Shown in pieces: positions 34,117 through 42,517 of a DNA stretch of 64,000 nucleotides. Every line of letters starts with the position of its first letter. The stretch's first letter is position 1. Both the position numbers and the translations under genes were made by a program. Under the pieces are notes generated by a model, which saw nothing but the letters and a program-made list of their open reading frames with translations, was not told where the DNA came from and did not search any database. This DNA comes from Paraburkholderia adhaesiva (GTDB lineage Bacteria; Pseudomonadota; Gammaproteobacteria; Burkholderiales; Burkholderiaceae), in contig NZ_JAJEJQ010000002.1 of assembly GCF_021390575.1 (NCBI RefSeq), positions 1,488,001 to 1,552,000 of the forward strand. The letters run 5' to 3'.

Positions 34117-34797
34117 TCAGTGGAAGCTGTAAATCTGCATTGTGGTCTCGCCGGCCTCGATACGCTTGCAGATCGCAGCCTCGTCCGCCTCGCGCTTCGC
34201 GGCCTTCTCGACTACGTCGGCAGCGCGCGCACGCGGAACCGCGACGATGCCGTCACGATCGCCGACGATCAGGTCGCCCGGCGACACCACCACGTTGCCG
34301 ATCATCACCGGCGCGTTGAGCCAGCCGATCGCGCCGTAGTCCTTGCCGGTGCCGCGAATCGACAAACCACGGGAGAACACCGGAAAACCGATCTGCTCCA
34401 GCAGATCCGCGTCACGCACGCAGCCGTCGATCACGAGACCGTTAAGCCCCTTCACCTTCGCGGCCGTCGTCATGATTTCGCCCCAGTAGCCATGCTCATA
34501 CACGCCGCTCGCATAGACCACGAGCACGTCACCCGGCTGCGCGAGGTCGATCGCGCGGTGCAGCCACAGGTTGTCACCACCCGGCGAGTGAACCGTGAAG
34601 GCCGAGCCGCAGATCCTGAAATTCTGCGCGACCGGCTTGAGCGCCATCGGCAGTGCGCCGATCTTGCCGCCCGCTTCATGCAGCGACGCAGCCGGCAGAC
34701 CGCGCGCGGCGTCAATCACGCGCGCGTCGAGGCGCTCGATGTCCGCGCGGATCGTGGTCGACGAATCGTGTTCTTTGACGTAGTTGGCAGCGCCCAT
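34117..34797 (-). CDS. RraA/aldolase-fold protein, copy 1
   Basis: 226 residues of the RraA-like family, which includes class II aldolases cleaving 4-hydroxy-4-methyl- or 4-carboxy-4-hydroxy-2-oxoadipate to pyruvate. The metal and substrate motif is intact: GYWGEIMTTAAKVKGLNGLVIDGCVRD, ending in the Arg-Asp pair that marks active aldolases rather than RNase E inhibitors. It is the longest of three adjacent copies. Its ATG overlaps the stop of copy 2 as TAATG. Pyruvate release from a ring-cleavage product is the likely role; exact substrate unknown. Confidence 0.85.
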   Translation of the reverse strand: MGAANYVKEHDSSTTIRADIERLDARVIDAARGLPAASLHEAGGKIGALPMALKPVAQNFRICGSAFTVHSPGGDNLWLHRAIDLAQPGDVLVVYASGVYEHGYWGEIMTTAAKVKGLNGLVIDGCVRDADLLEQIGFPVFSRGLSIRGTGKDYGAIGWLNAPVMIGNVVVSPGDLIVGDRDGIVAVPRARAADVVEKAAKREADEAAICKRIEAGETTMQIYSFH

Positions 34798-35456
34798 TAT
34801 TTCCCCCTGGTTTGCAGCTGGTGGTACTTGAACTGCTTGCGCGCTTCGTCGAGCCGCATTCCGCCGCGGCACGCTTCACGAATCGCTTCTTCGGTGTTGT
34901 GAATCGTCTCGGCCACTTCGAGCACCGCGTCCTCGTGCTCGCGAGGGATCACAACGATGCCGTCGGCATCGCCGCGCAGCAGGTCGCCCGGCGCCACGCG
35001 CGCGTCGCCGAGGTTGACCGGAATGTTGGTCGCTTCGATCTGCACGCGGTCCTTGCCCGTGCGCATCCAGTGGTCGCGGCTGAACACCGGATAGCCAAGC
35101 TTCAGGCAGAGCGCGACATCGCGGCAGATGCCGTTGATCGCCGTGCCTGCGATACCGCGGCGATGTGCGATCTCGGTCATGATGTCGCCCCACACGGTGC
35201 AGTCTTCGCGGCCGCCGTTGTCGAGCACGACAAAGCTGCCGACCGGCACGTCGTCGATAAAGTCACCGACGGTGCCCACCGGGGTCGACGGCGGGCCGTA
35301 CTTGATCGTGAACGCGCGGCCCGTGGCGCGGAAATCGGTGCTGCGTGGCTTGATCTTGTAGCACTGGCCGACGACGCCAAGCTTGTCCAGCGCGTCGGAG
35401 AGCGTCGCGGTATCGAGCTTCGATGCGCGCTCGACGTTATTGTCCTGAGTGGTCAT
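34797..35456 (-). CDS. RraA/aldolase-fold protein, copy 2
   Basis: 219 residues, same family as its neighbours. The active-site stretch reads VWGDIMTEIAHRRGIAGTAINGICRDVALC and keeps Arg-Asp. It starts LDTATLSDALDKLGVVGQCYKI, the usual N-terminal helix of the fold. It is 53 bases downstream of copy 3 and overlaps copy 1 by one base, so the two are probably made in equal amounts and could form a mixed hexamer. Its own substrate cannot be told apart from that of the other copies. Confidence 0.85.
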   Translation of the reverse strand: MTTQDNNVERASKLDTATLSDALDKLGVVGQCYKIKPRSTDFRATGRAFTIKYGPPSTPVGTVGDFIDDVPVGSFVVLDNGGREDCTVWGDIMTEIAHRRGIAGTAINGICRDVALCLKLGYPVFSRDHWMRTGKDRVQIEATNIPVNLGDARVAPGDLLRGDADGIVVIPREHEDAVLEVAETIHNTEEAIREACRGGMRLDEARKQFKYHQLQTRGK

Positions 35457-35509
35457 GGTGTCAGTTCCTGCTTGAATTCGTGTAGTGATCCGAACTATTC
35501 TCAGAGCGA

Positions 35510-36163
35510 TTACTTGAGCATGTGCTCGTAGTTGCCGCCCATCACCTTGCCGACTGGCGTGCCCGACTGGATCGCCTTGGCCATCGCGGCTTCCTTCGCA
35601 ACGATCATTTCGGCGGCTTCCAGCACGACTTCGATATCGGAAGCACCGATGAAGATCACCGCGCTGTTGTCGGCCACCATGTAATCGCCCGCTTGTACGG
35701 TCACGTCGCCGATCTCGACCGGCACATTGGTGCCCTTCTCGACCACGCGGCCACGCGCGGTGCGCGCGGTGGTCGAGCGGCTGAACACCGGCAGTTCGTA
35801 GGCGATGGCCTCGTCGATGTCGCGCACCGGACCGTCGGCGACCACGCCTGCCACGCCGCGCATTTTCGCCGCCAGCGAGAGCAGGCCGCCCCAGCAGCCG
35901 GCCTCTACGCCGCTGCGCTGCTCGACCACGATCACGTTGTCGCCATCGGCCTGTTCGATCGCCGTACAGCCGAGGTGGACCGGCGGTCCCGGCGGCGCTT
36001 CGCCCGTGCCGAGCTTGACGGTGATGACACGGCCCGCGACGCGGCCGGCACCGGCGCGTTGCGGCAGGCCGCTCACAACGCCGGTCTTCTTCAGTTTATC
36101 CAGCGCGTCCGACACGGCGCAGCAATCGAGGCGGCGCAGACGGTGTACGTTTTGGTCAGCCAT
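35510..36163 (-). CDS. RraA/aldolase-fold protein, copy 3
   Basis: 217 residues. The start at 36163 (MADQNVHRLRRLDCCAVSDALDK) is the normal beginning of the family; the frame stays open much further upstream but only as read-through into the dioxygenase gene. The motif GCWGGLLSLAAKMRGVAGVVADGPVRDIDEA retains Arg-Asp. Like the other copies it is probably a metal-dependent aldolase or lyase acting late in the pathway. It comes directly after the dioxygenase gene with a 49-base gap. Confidence 0.85.
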   Translation of the reverse strand: MADQNVHRLRRLDCCAVSDALDKLKKTGVVSGLPQRAGAGRVAGRVITVKLGTGEAPPGPPVHLGCTAIEQADGDNVIVVEQRSGVEAGCWGGLLSLAAKMRGVAGVVADGPVRDIDEAIAYELPVFSRSTTARTARGRVVEKGTNVPVEIGDVTVQAGDYMVADNSAVIFIGASDIEVVLEAAEMIVAKEAAMAKAIQSGTPVGKVMGGNYEHMLK

Positions 36164-36212
36164 GATGGGATTTTTCTTTCCGTTGAATGCGATGTGATGT
36201 TCGGTCCAGCGC

Positions 36213-37214
36213 TCAGTCCAGCGTCTTCCACGACGCGAACGCGAGACCGGTGCCAGTGAGCGCCGCAGTGCGGTAGCCCGGCACGTAAGTGACCCATTCG
36301 AGGTCGAGCGATTTGAGTGTCTCGACACCGATGATCCAGTTGCGGATTTCCGAACTGCCGGCCTGCAGTTTTTTCGGATCGAGCGCGGCGAGCCAGTCGC
36401 TATCCTTGCGGCGGATCGCGTCGATGATGTTGTTGTCGAGTTCCTCGTCGACGACAAAGTGCGACAGGCCACCCGAAGCCAGCACGCCGACACGCAGATC
36501 TTCCGGATACGCCTCGATCAGCTCGCGCAGCGCGCGGCCAAGCTGGATGCAGCGGCGCGGCGTCGGCTGGTTCGGATCATCGAAGGTGTTGATGATGACG
36601 GGAATCACCGGCAAGTCGGTCGCGCCGCCCATCAGGCGACGGTGCACGAACGAGAACGCGTGGCCTTCGTACTGATCGCGTTCGAGACCGTCCATCGCGG
36701 CGATGTCGAAATCCCGGTCGCACAGCTCGCGGATCAACCACTTCGCCATGTCGGCCTTGACCGGGTAATGAACGTCGGCGTCCGGCTCCTGGCGCATCGT
36801 GCGGGCGCGCGCGTACCAGCTTTCGTTCGGACTGTTCACGCGCTTCGCGTTTCGGATCGTCTCGCCGTAATAGATCGCGAAGGCTGGATTATTCGTCGTG
36901 CGAAACAGTTCGGTCTGATCGTCACCGACGACCAGAAGCACATCGAGCTTCGCCGCGCGAATGCGCTCGCCCAGCTCGTCCATCGCGGCCTCGGCCTCGT
37001 CGTAGCGCTCGCCCATCTTTTCGGCGGTCACCATCGCTTCGGAGTCGGCCGGTGCGATCTTGAGCAGTTCTTCGTAGGTCGTGGGATTGCCGAGGCGATC
37101 GAAGTAATACGGGTTCTTCGGATCGACCTGCTTGAAACCGTGCTGCCAATCCTCACGCTGGCAAACCAGCATGATGCTGTGCGACGAACCGAAACCGGCG
37201 ACCAGTCGTGCCAT
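36213..37214 (-). CDS. LigB-type (class III) extradiol dioxygenase, altered metal site
   Basis: 333 residues of the LigB superfamily, which opens catechol rings beside the hydroxyls using Fe(II). Matching to protocatechuate 4,5-dioxygenase by eye: the first iron ligand His12 is present (GSSHSIML), a general-acid His is in GGLSHFVVD, and an acidic ligand follows in DEELD. The second iron His, expected in a NDH triplet, is replaced by Asp in VVGDDQTEL. So the metal site differs from classical members. It stands between the CoA-transferase and RraA genes. It may be a dioxygenase with an unusual site or have another reaction; GGAG precedes the ATG. Confidence 0.8.
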   Translation of the reverse strand: MARLVAGFGSSHSIMLVCQREDWQHGFKQVDPKNPYYFDRLGNPTTYEELLKIAPADSEAMVTAEKMGERYDEAEAAMDELGERIRAAKLDVLLVVGDDQTELFRTTNNPAFAIYYGETIRNAKRVNSPNESWYARARTMRQEPDADVHYPVKADMAKWLIRELCDRDFDIAAMDGLERDQYEGHAFSFVHRRLMGGATDLPVIPVIINTFDDPNQPTPRRCIQLGRALRELIEAYPEDLRVGVLASGGLSHFVVDEELDNNIIDAIRRKDSDWLAALDPKKLQAGSSEIRNWIIGVETLKSLDLEWVTYVPGYRTAALTGTGLAFASWKTLD

Positions 37215-37253
37215 CTCGTCTATCTCCTGTTGATCTTCTTTCGTGAATGCGCG

Positions 37254-38483
37254 TCAGACCACACAGGTCGAGCGCCACTCGCCAATCTGCTGATCCGAAT
37301 AGCCAAGCTCGTTCAGGATCGCCTGCGTGTGCTCGCCCTGCTCCGGCGCGAGACGCGGCTGTTCTGCACGCGGATAGCGCGACAGACGGAACGGCGTGCC
37401 GACGAACGCCACGTCGCCCTTGCCCGGCAGCGAGGCCGGCCACGCGACGCCGAGGTGCTGGACCTGCGGATCGTCGAACACTTCGTTGATCGTGTAGATC
37501 GGCCCGCACGGCACGCCGACCTTGATCAGCACATCGGTCCATTCGCGCGTGGTGCGCGTGAGGAACTGGTCGCTCACGGCCTTGTTGACCGCATCGCGGT
37601 TCTCCACGCGCGCCGGATCCGATTCGTAACCGGGCTGGCCGACCAGATGCTGCAGTCCCAGCGCTTCGCACAAACGCGCGAACATCGAGTTGCCGATCGC
37701 GGCCAGGTTCAGATAACCGTCCTTCGTCGGGAACACGCCGGTCGGCACCGTGAGCGGGTGCTCGTTGCCGACCTGCTGCGGCACCTTGGCGTCCACGAGC
37801 CATTGCGCGGCCTGGAAGTCGAGCATCGCGATCTGCGCTTCGAGCAGCGACGTCTGCACCCACTGCCCTTCGCCCGACGCCTCGCGCTCGAGCAACGCCG
37901 TCATGATCGCTTGCGCGCAGAAGTGGCCCGAGCACAGGTCGGCGATCGGAATGCCCACGCGCATAGGACCTTCGCCCGGCTGGCCCGTCACGCTCATCAG
38001 ACCACCCATACCCTGTGCGATCGAATCGAAGCCGGGCCAGCGCGCATACGGACCGTCCTGGCCGAAGCCGGAGATGCTTGCGTACACGAGACGCGGATTG
38101 ATCGCCCGCAGCGCCTCGTAGCCAATGCCCAACCGATCCTTCACGTCGGGGCGGAAGTTCTCGATGAACACGTCCGCGCGCTTGACAAGCTCACGCAGGA
38201 TTTCCAGACCCGCCGGGTCCTTCATGTTCAGCGTCAGGCTCTCCTTGTTGCGGTGCAGATTCTCGTAGTCGGCGCGATTGTGGTCGCGGCCGCCGATCAT
38301 GTCGTCACCGCCGGGCGCCCCGGGCGGGATTTCGAGCTTGATCACGCGGGCGCCCATGTCGGCGAACACGCGCATGGCCGTGGGGCCCGCGCGCACGCGC
38401 GACGCATCGATGATCGTGAAGCGCGACAACGGACCTTTCTTCGGATCGTGCCGGCTATGTTGTTCCGTGAAATCGGCAGGCAT
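37254..38483 (-). CDS. CaiB/BaiF family III CoA transferase
   Basis: 409 residues of the family III CoA transferases (formyl-CoA, carnitine or succinyl-CoA:acid types). The N-terminus has the usual RVRAGPTAMRVFADMGARVIKLEIPPGAPGGDD, where an Asp about 170 residues in (FDSIAQGMGGLMS) would form the covalent CoA ester. It moves CoA from an acyl-CoA to a free acid, activating the substrate or recycling CoA. GGAGGAG precedes the ATG. It lies between the DUF35 protein and the dioxygenase in the operon. Donor and acceptor are unknown. Confidence 0.9.
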   Translation of the reverse strand: MPADFTEQHSRHDPKKGPLSRFTIIDASRVRAGPTAMRVFADMGARVIKLEIPPGAPGGDDMIGGRDHNRADYENLHRNKESLTLNMKDPAGLEILRELVKRADVFIENFRPDVKDRLGIGYEALRAINPRLVYASISGFGQDGPYARWPGFDSIAQGMGGLMSVTGQPGEGPMRVGIPIADLCSGHFCAQAIMTALLEREASGEGQWVQTSLLEAQIAMLDFQAAQWLVDAKVPQQVGNEHPLTVPTGVFPTKDGYLNLAAIGNSMFARLCEALGLQHLVGQPGYESDPARVENRDAVNKAVSDQFLTRTTREWTDVLIKVGVPCGPIYTINEVFDDPQVQHLGVAWPASLPGKGDVAFVGTPFRLSRYPRAEQPRLAPEQGEHTQAILNELGYSDQQIGEWRSTCVV

Positions 38484-38504
38484 GCCTTGTCTCCTCCCTG
38501 ACTC

Positions 38505-38975
38505 TCAGACCGGTGTGAACATCGGCACGGGATACTCGCCCTCGCTCGGCTTGAACACGAGCTTCACGCGCTGGCCGATCGCCAGTGCGGCGGGATCGCA
38601 GTCAACGAGATCGGTCAGCATCGTCACGCCTTCGTCGAGCGTGACGTATGCGAGCGTGTAGCGCGCCTCGTCCTTGCCCATCGTGCTGAACGAATAGACC
38701 GTGCCCTCGCCCTTCGTGTCGATCCACGCGGTGTTCGAACTCATGCAGTGCGGGCAGATGTCGCGCGGGTAGTAGTGCGTCTCGCCGCAGTCCTTGCAGC
38801 GCTTGATCAGCAGGCGGCCTTCCTTTGCGGCTTCCCAGAACGGCATCGCCTCAGGCAGCACGCGCGGCGCTGGAATGCGGCGCGGGCCAGCCGGCTTCGC
38901 GGCGGGTTTCGCACTGGCCGCGGGCGTGGCGCCCTGAGCCGGCGCACCTGCGGTCGATTGAGTCGTCGTGCTCAT
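38505..38975 (-). CDS. DUF35 OB-fold/zinc-ribbon partner of the thiolase-fold protein
   Basis: 156 residues. After an Ala/Pro-rich N-terminus of about 40 residues comes a rubredoxin-like zinc ribbon with two Cys pairs (CKDCGETHYYPRDICPHC) and then an OB fold (GTVYSFSTMG...GQRVKLVF). Such proteins bind acyl-CoA and pair with thiolase-fold partners, forming for example the retro-aldolases of steroid side-chain breakdown. It starts two bases after the stop of the thiolase-fold gene, which supports a complex. Confidence 0.9.
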   Translation of the reverse strand: MSTTTQSTAGAPAQGATPAASAKPAAKPAGPRRIPAPRVLPEAMPFWEAAKEGRLLIKRCKDCGETHYYPRDICPHCMSSNTAWIDTKGEGTVYSFSTMGKDEARYTLAYVTLDEGVTMLTDLVDCDPAALAIGQRVKLVFKPSEGEYPVPMFTPV

Positions 38976-38977
38976 GA

Positions 38978-40141
38978 TTACTCCCGCTCCATAATCAGCG
39001 TGCCCGCGGTATGGCGCGACGCGAGCGCGCCGCCGATACCGTTCGCGAGCGCGATATCGCAGTTCCTGACCTGCACGGCCGGATGGGCCTCGCCACGCAA
39101 TTGGCGCACCGCCTCGATCACCTTCGTGACGCCGCCACGGTTCGCAGGGTGGTTGTTGCACAGACCGCCGCCATCGGTGTTGAACGGCAGCTTGCCGACG
39201 CCCGAGATCAGGTTGCCGTCCATCACGAACCTGCCGCCTTCACCCTTCTTGCAGAAGCCGAGGTCTTCGAGCTGCATCAGCACCGTGATCGTGAAGCTGT
39301 CGTACAGCGACGCGTATTTGATGTCCTGCGGAGTCAGGCCGGCCTCGGCGAACGCCGCAGCGCCCGACCACTTCGCCGCCGACCAGGTCAGGTCGATACG
39401 GCCGCCAGCGGCGTGCTTCGGCGCCTCACCGGTACCACGCACCTTGACAAGCGGACGCTTGAGTTTCTTCGCGATCTCCGGGCGCGCGACGATCAGCGCA
39501 CCGCCGCCGTCGCTCATCACGCAGCAGTCGAGACGATGCAGCGGGTCGGCCACCATCGGCGAATTGACGACGTCCTCGACCGTCACGACGTTGCGCAGCA
39601 TCGCGTTAGGGTTGTGCTGTGCGTGGTGCGAAGCGGCCACCTTGATCCAGGCGAGCTGTTCGCTCGTGGTGCCGAACTCGTACATGTGGCGCTTCGCCAC
39701 CATGCCGTACAGGTTCTGCGTGGACGGGCCGAACGGCAGTTCGAACTGCACTTCGGGGGCGTCCGGATCCGGCGCCTTGAGCGAGAGTGCGGCACCGGCC
39801 GCGCGCGGACGGCCCGCCAGCGTGATCAGCGCAACATTGCAACGGCCAGCCTTGATGGCTTCCGCCGCGTGCGCGACGTGCAGTATCGGCGCGGAGCCGC
39901 CGCATTCCGTCGAATCGACATGACGCAGTTTGAGGCCCAGGTACTCGGCCACCGTGGTGGTGCCAAGGCCCGGGGCATCGCCGGCGCAGAAGTAACCGTC
40001 GATATCGTCCTTGGTCAGGCCCGCGTCTTCGAGTGCGCCCTTTGCCACGTCGGCGTGCAGGCGCAGCACGGAAAGGTCATCGGCCTTGCGCGTCGGGTGC
40101 TCGTAGGCGCCGACGATGTAGGCTGCTCCGTTCAGGCTCAT
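38978..40141 (-). CDS. Thiolase-fold protein (lipid-transfer/SCPx-like, possible retro-aldolase)
   Basis: 387 residues of the non-condensing thiolase branch. The N-terminus (NGAAYIVGAYEHPTRKADDLSV) and the STECGGSAPILHVAHAAEAIKAG segment place it in the SCPx/Ltp2-like group. The usual thiolase GxCxSG nucleophile is replaced by ECGGSA, in which a Cys is still present. The late NTDGGGLCNNHPANRGG motif with its His is kept. Paired with a DUF35 protein, this type often performs retro-aldol cleavage of 3-hydroxyacyl-CoA rather than thiolysis. Its ATG overlaps the upstream acyl-CoA dehydrogenase stop as ATGA. Confidence 0.85.
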   Translation of the reverse strand: MSLNGAAYIVGAYEHPTRKADDLSVLRLHADVAKGALEDAGLTKDDIDGYFCAGDAPGLGTTTVAEYLGLKLRHVDSTECGGSAPILHVAHAAEAIKAGRCNVALITLAGRPRAAGAALSLKAPDPDAPEVQFELPFGPSTQNLYGMVAKRHMYEFGTTSEQLAWIKVAASHHAQHNPNAMLRNVVTVEDVVNSPMVADPLHRLDCCVMSDGGGALIVARPEIAKKLKRPLVKVRGTGEAPKHAAGGRIDLTWSAAKWSGAAAFAEAGLTPQDIKYASLYDSFTITVLMQLEDLGFCKKGEGGRFVMDGNLISGVGKLPFNTDGGGLCNNHPANRGGVTKVIEAVRQLRGEAHPAVQVRNCDIALANGIGGALASRHTAGTLIMERE

Positions 40142-41286
40142 GATGCCTCCCGCTGAGCAAGACGCTGCTCGGTGAAGCGGTGCAGATGCCAGTTCGCGTC
40201 GCCGTAGCTCATGTTGATCGCAAACATGCGCTTGACGTAATGGCCCGCCCGGCATTCCTCGGTCATGCCCATGCCTCCATGCAACTGGATGCCCCACTCG
40301 CCCGCGGTGCGGCAAGCATCGCCGACATAGGCCTTCGCAGCGGAGACAAAGCGGCGGCGACGCTGCGCATCGTTCTCGTCGATGGCCATCGCAGCGGCGC
40401 AGGCCATCGACTTGCTCTGCTCGAGCGAAATCAGCATGTCGGCGACGCGGTGCTGGAGGCCCTGGAACTTCGCGAGCGGCGCACCGAACTGCGTGCGCGT
40501 CTTCAGGTGTTCGGCGGTGTGATCGAGCAACGCTTCGAGCGCGCCAACCGACTCCGCGACCAGCGCGGCGTTCGCACGGTCGAGTGCGGCTTCAATCAGT
40601 TCGTAGGACTGACCAGCTTCTCCGATCAGGTCGGCGTTGCTCACAGCCACGTCGTTGAACGTGACGTGCGCGGCCTCGCGTGCGTCGATTGTTTCGAAGT
40701 GGCGCAGACTGATGCCCGGCGTCTTCGCGTCCACGAGGAACAGCGACAGGCCCTCTTCGTCGCTGCTCTGCCCCGAAGTGCGCACAGCGACCACGAATGC
40801 ATCGGCGATTGCGGCGTCGAACACGATGGTCTTCGTGCCGCTGATCTTCCAGCCGTCGCCAGTTTCGGTCGCGGGGACAGCAATACGCGCCGTGTCATAA
40901 CGCGCATCGGCCTCGCCGACCGCGAACGCCAGTACCTTCTCGCCCGCTGCGGCAGCCGCCAGCCACGCGTCCTTTTGCGCATCGCTGCCAGCCGCGCCAA
41001 TCAGCGCCGCAGCCGGCAGGCCGCTCGCGAGCCAGCCCGCGCCGCCGAGCGCGCGGCCAAGCTCCTGCGCCACCAGCATGGTTTCCACCGCGCCATAGCC
41101 GCTGCCGCCATACTCGCCATCGATCGTCAGGCCCGTCACGCCGAGTTCGGCCAGACCCTTGCGGCGCTGGGACGCAAGCGCCGGGTCTTCGGCATTGCCA
41201 CGCAGATGCGCGGGATATTCGCCATCGCAGAAGCGGCGCACCGCGTCCTGCAGGGCGACGTGATCTTCAGTCAGAGAAAAATCCAT
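40138..41286 (-). CDS. Acyl-CoA dehydrogenase, second subunit type
   Basis: 382 residues of the acyl-CoA dehydrogenase family. The N-terminal helical domain (MDFSLTEDHVALQDAVRRFC), the beta domain with VLAFAVGEADARYDT and a C-terminal WGIQLHGGMGMTEE are present. The FAD-contact segments in the beta domain are weak, and no YEGT motif is visible. It resembles the less conserved partner in heteromeric acyl-CoA dehydrogenases (alpha2beta2) such as those of steroid degradation. It is 21 bases downstream of the other acyl-CoA dehydrogenase gene, favouring a joint enzyme. Confidence 0.87.
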   Translation of the reverse strand: MDFSLTEDHVALQDAVRRFCDGEYPAHLRGNAEDPALASQRRKGLAELGVTGLTIDGEYGGSGYGAVETMLVAQELGRALGGAGWLASGLPAAALIGAAGSDAQKDAWLAAAAAGEKVLAFAVGEADARYDTARIAVPATETGDGWKISGTKTIVFDAAIADAFVVAVRTSGQSSDEEGLSLFLVDAKTPGISLRHFETIDAREAAHVTFNDVAVSNADLIGEAGQSYELIEAALDRANAALVAESVGALEALLDHTAEHLKTRTQFGAPLAKFQGLQHRVADMLISLEQSKSMACAAAMAIDENDAQRRRRFVSAAKAYVGDACRTAGEWGIQLHGGMGMTEECRAGHYVKRMFAINMSYGDANWHLHRFTEQRLAQREAS

Positions 41287-41307
41287 GTTCGTATTCCGTG
41301 TTCCGAA

Positions 41308-42489
41308 TCAGGCATTGAAGAACGCGCGGCTGATGAGATTGCGCTGCACTTCGTTGGTCCCGCCGTAGATCGACACCTTGCGTGCGTCGAAATAGTTCGC
41401 CGCGACGGCAATCAGTTCATCGGGACTCGGGCCTTCGTAGCCGGCCTCGTCCTGCATCGCCTGCTCGTCGAACGGCAGCGCATACGGACCGGCGATTTCG
41501 GTTAGCAGCGCATAGATGCCCTGACGCAGTTCAGTGCCGCGCACCTTGAGCATCGGCGCCTCGACAGCCGGCACGCCGCTCGCCTGATTCGCGCTGAGCA
41601 TGCGCAGGCCCGTGCATTCGAGCGCCATCAGTTCGACCTCGAAACGGCTAATGCGCGACTGAAGCAGCGGATCGTTTTCCAGACCCTGCTGCTTCGCGAG
41701 GTGCCTGGCGCGCGCGAGCTGCTGCTTGCAGGAGCCGATGCCCGCGATACCGGTGCGCTCGTGGCCGAGCAGATACTTGCCGTACGTCCAGCCCTTGTTG
41801 AGCTCGCCGACGAGGTTCTCCTTCGGCACGCGCACGTTGTCGAGATAGACCTCGTTGAGGTCGGTGCCGCCCTCGAGCATCTTGATCGGACGGATTTCGA
41901 CGCCCGGTGCATGCATATCGATCAGCAGGAACGAGATGCCTTCCTGGGGCTTGGCGGCCGGATCGGTGCGCACCAGCGCGAACATCATGTCGCACCAGTG
42001 AGCGTACGAAGTCCAGACCTTGTGGCCATTGACGACGAAGTGATCGCCATCGAGCACAGCCGTGGTCCGCACCGAAGCGAGGTCCGAACCCGCGCCCGGC
42101 TCCGAGAAGCCCTGCGCCCACCAGGTTTCGCTGCGGCGGATCGCCGGAATGTATTTGGCCTTTTGTTCAGGTGTGCCAAACGCGTTAAGCACCGGTCCGA
42201 GCATGTTGATGCCGCTCGCGACGATACGCGGGGCGCCGCCCAGCAGCGTCTCCTCGTCGAAGATATAGCGCTGCACGTGCGTCCAGCCCGGGCCGCCGTG
42301 CTCCTTCGGCCACGACGGCGTGATCCACCCTTTCTCGTACAGCCTGGTGTACCACTCGACATAGTCCTCGCGCTCGATGCGCAGGCCGAGTTCGACCTTG
42401 CGCTTGAGGCGCGGCGACAGGTTGTGCTTCACGAACTCGCGCACTTCGGCGCGGAAAGCCTGATCCTCTGCGGAGTATTCGAGCTTCAT
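41308..42489 (-). CDS. Acyl-CoA dehydrogenase, first subunit type
   Basis: 393 residues with all three family domains: N-terminal helices (MKLEYSAEDQAFRAEVREF), beta domain with QGFSEPGAGSDLASVRT and VNGHKVWTSYAHW, and C-terminal ARKVSIYGGTNEVQRNLISRAFF. The usual catalytic Glu of YEGT is Gly here, as in other members that place the base elsewhere. It would oxidise the alpha-beta bond of an acyl-CoA formed by the upstream CoA ligase, with FAD and ETF. The start at 42489 drops a 29-codon upstream extension. Confidence 0.9.
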   Translation of the reverse strand: MKLEYSAEDQAFRAEVREFVKHNLSPRLKRKVELGLRIEREDYVEWYTRLYEKGWITPSWPKEHGGPGWTHVQRYIFDEETLLGGAPRIVASGINMLGPVLNAFGTPEQKAKYIPAIRRSETWWAQGFSEPGAGSDLASVRTTAVLDGDHFVVNGHKVWTSYAHWCDMMFALVRTDPAAKPQEGISFLLIDMHAPGVEIRPIKMLEGGTDLNEVYLDNVRVPKENLVGELNKGWTYGKYLLGHERTGIAGIGSCKQQLARARHLAKQQGLENDPLLQSRISRFEVELMALECTGLRMLSANQASGVPAVEAPMLKVRGTELRQGIYALLTEIAGPYALPFDEQAMQDEAGYEGPSPDELIAVAANYFDARKVSIYGGTNEVQRNLISRAFFNA

Positions 42490-42517
42490 ATTCTTGTGTC
42501 CCCTCTCTCTGCAGTGT

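Noticed and set aside
36459..38501. 680-codon plus-strand frame opposite the dioxygenase and CoA-transferase genes
   Set aside because: Arg/His/Leu-rich antisense shadow that crosses two recognised genes; no ribosome site or family.
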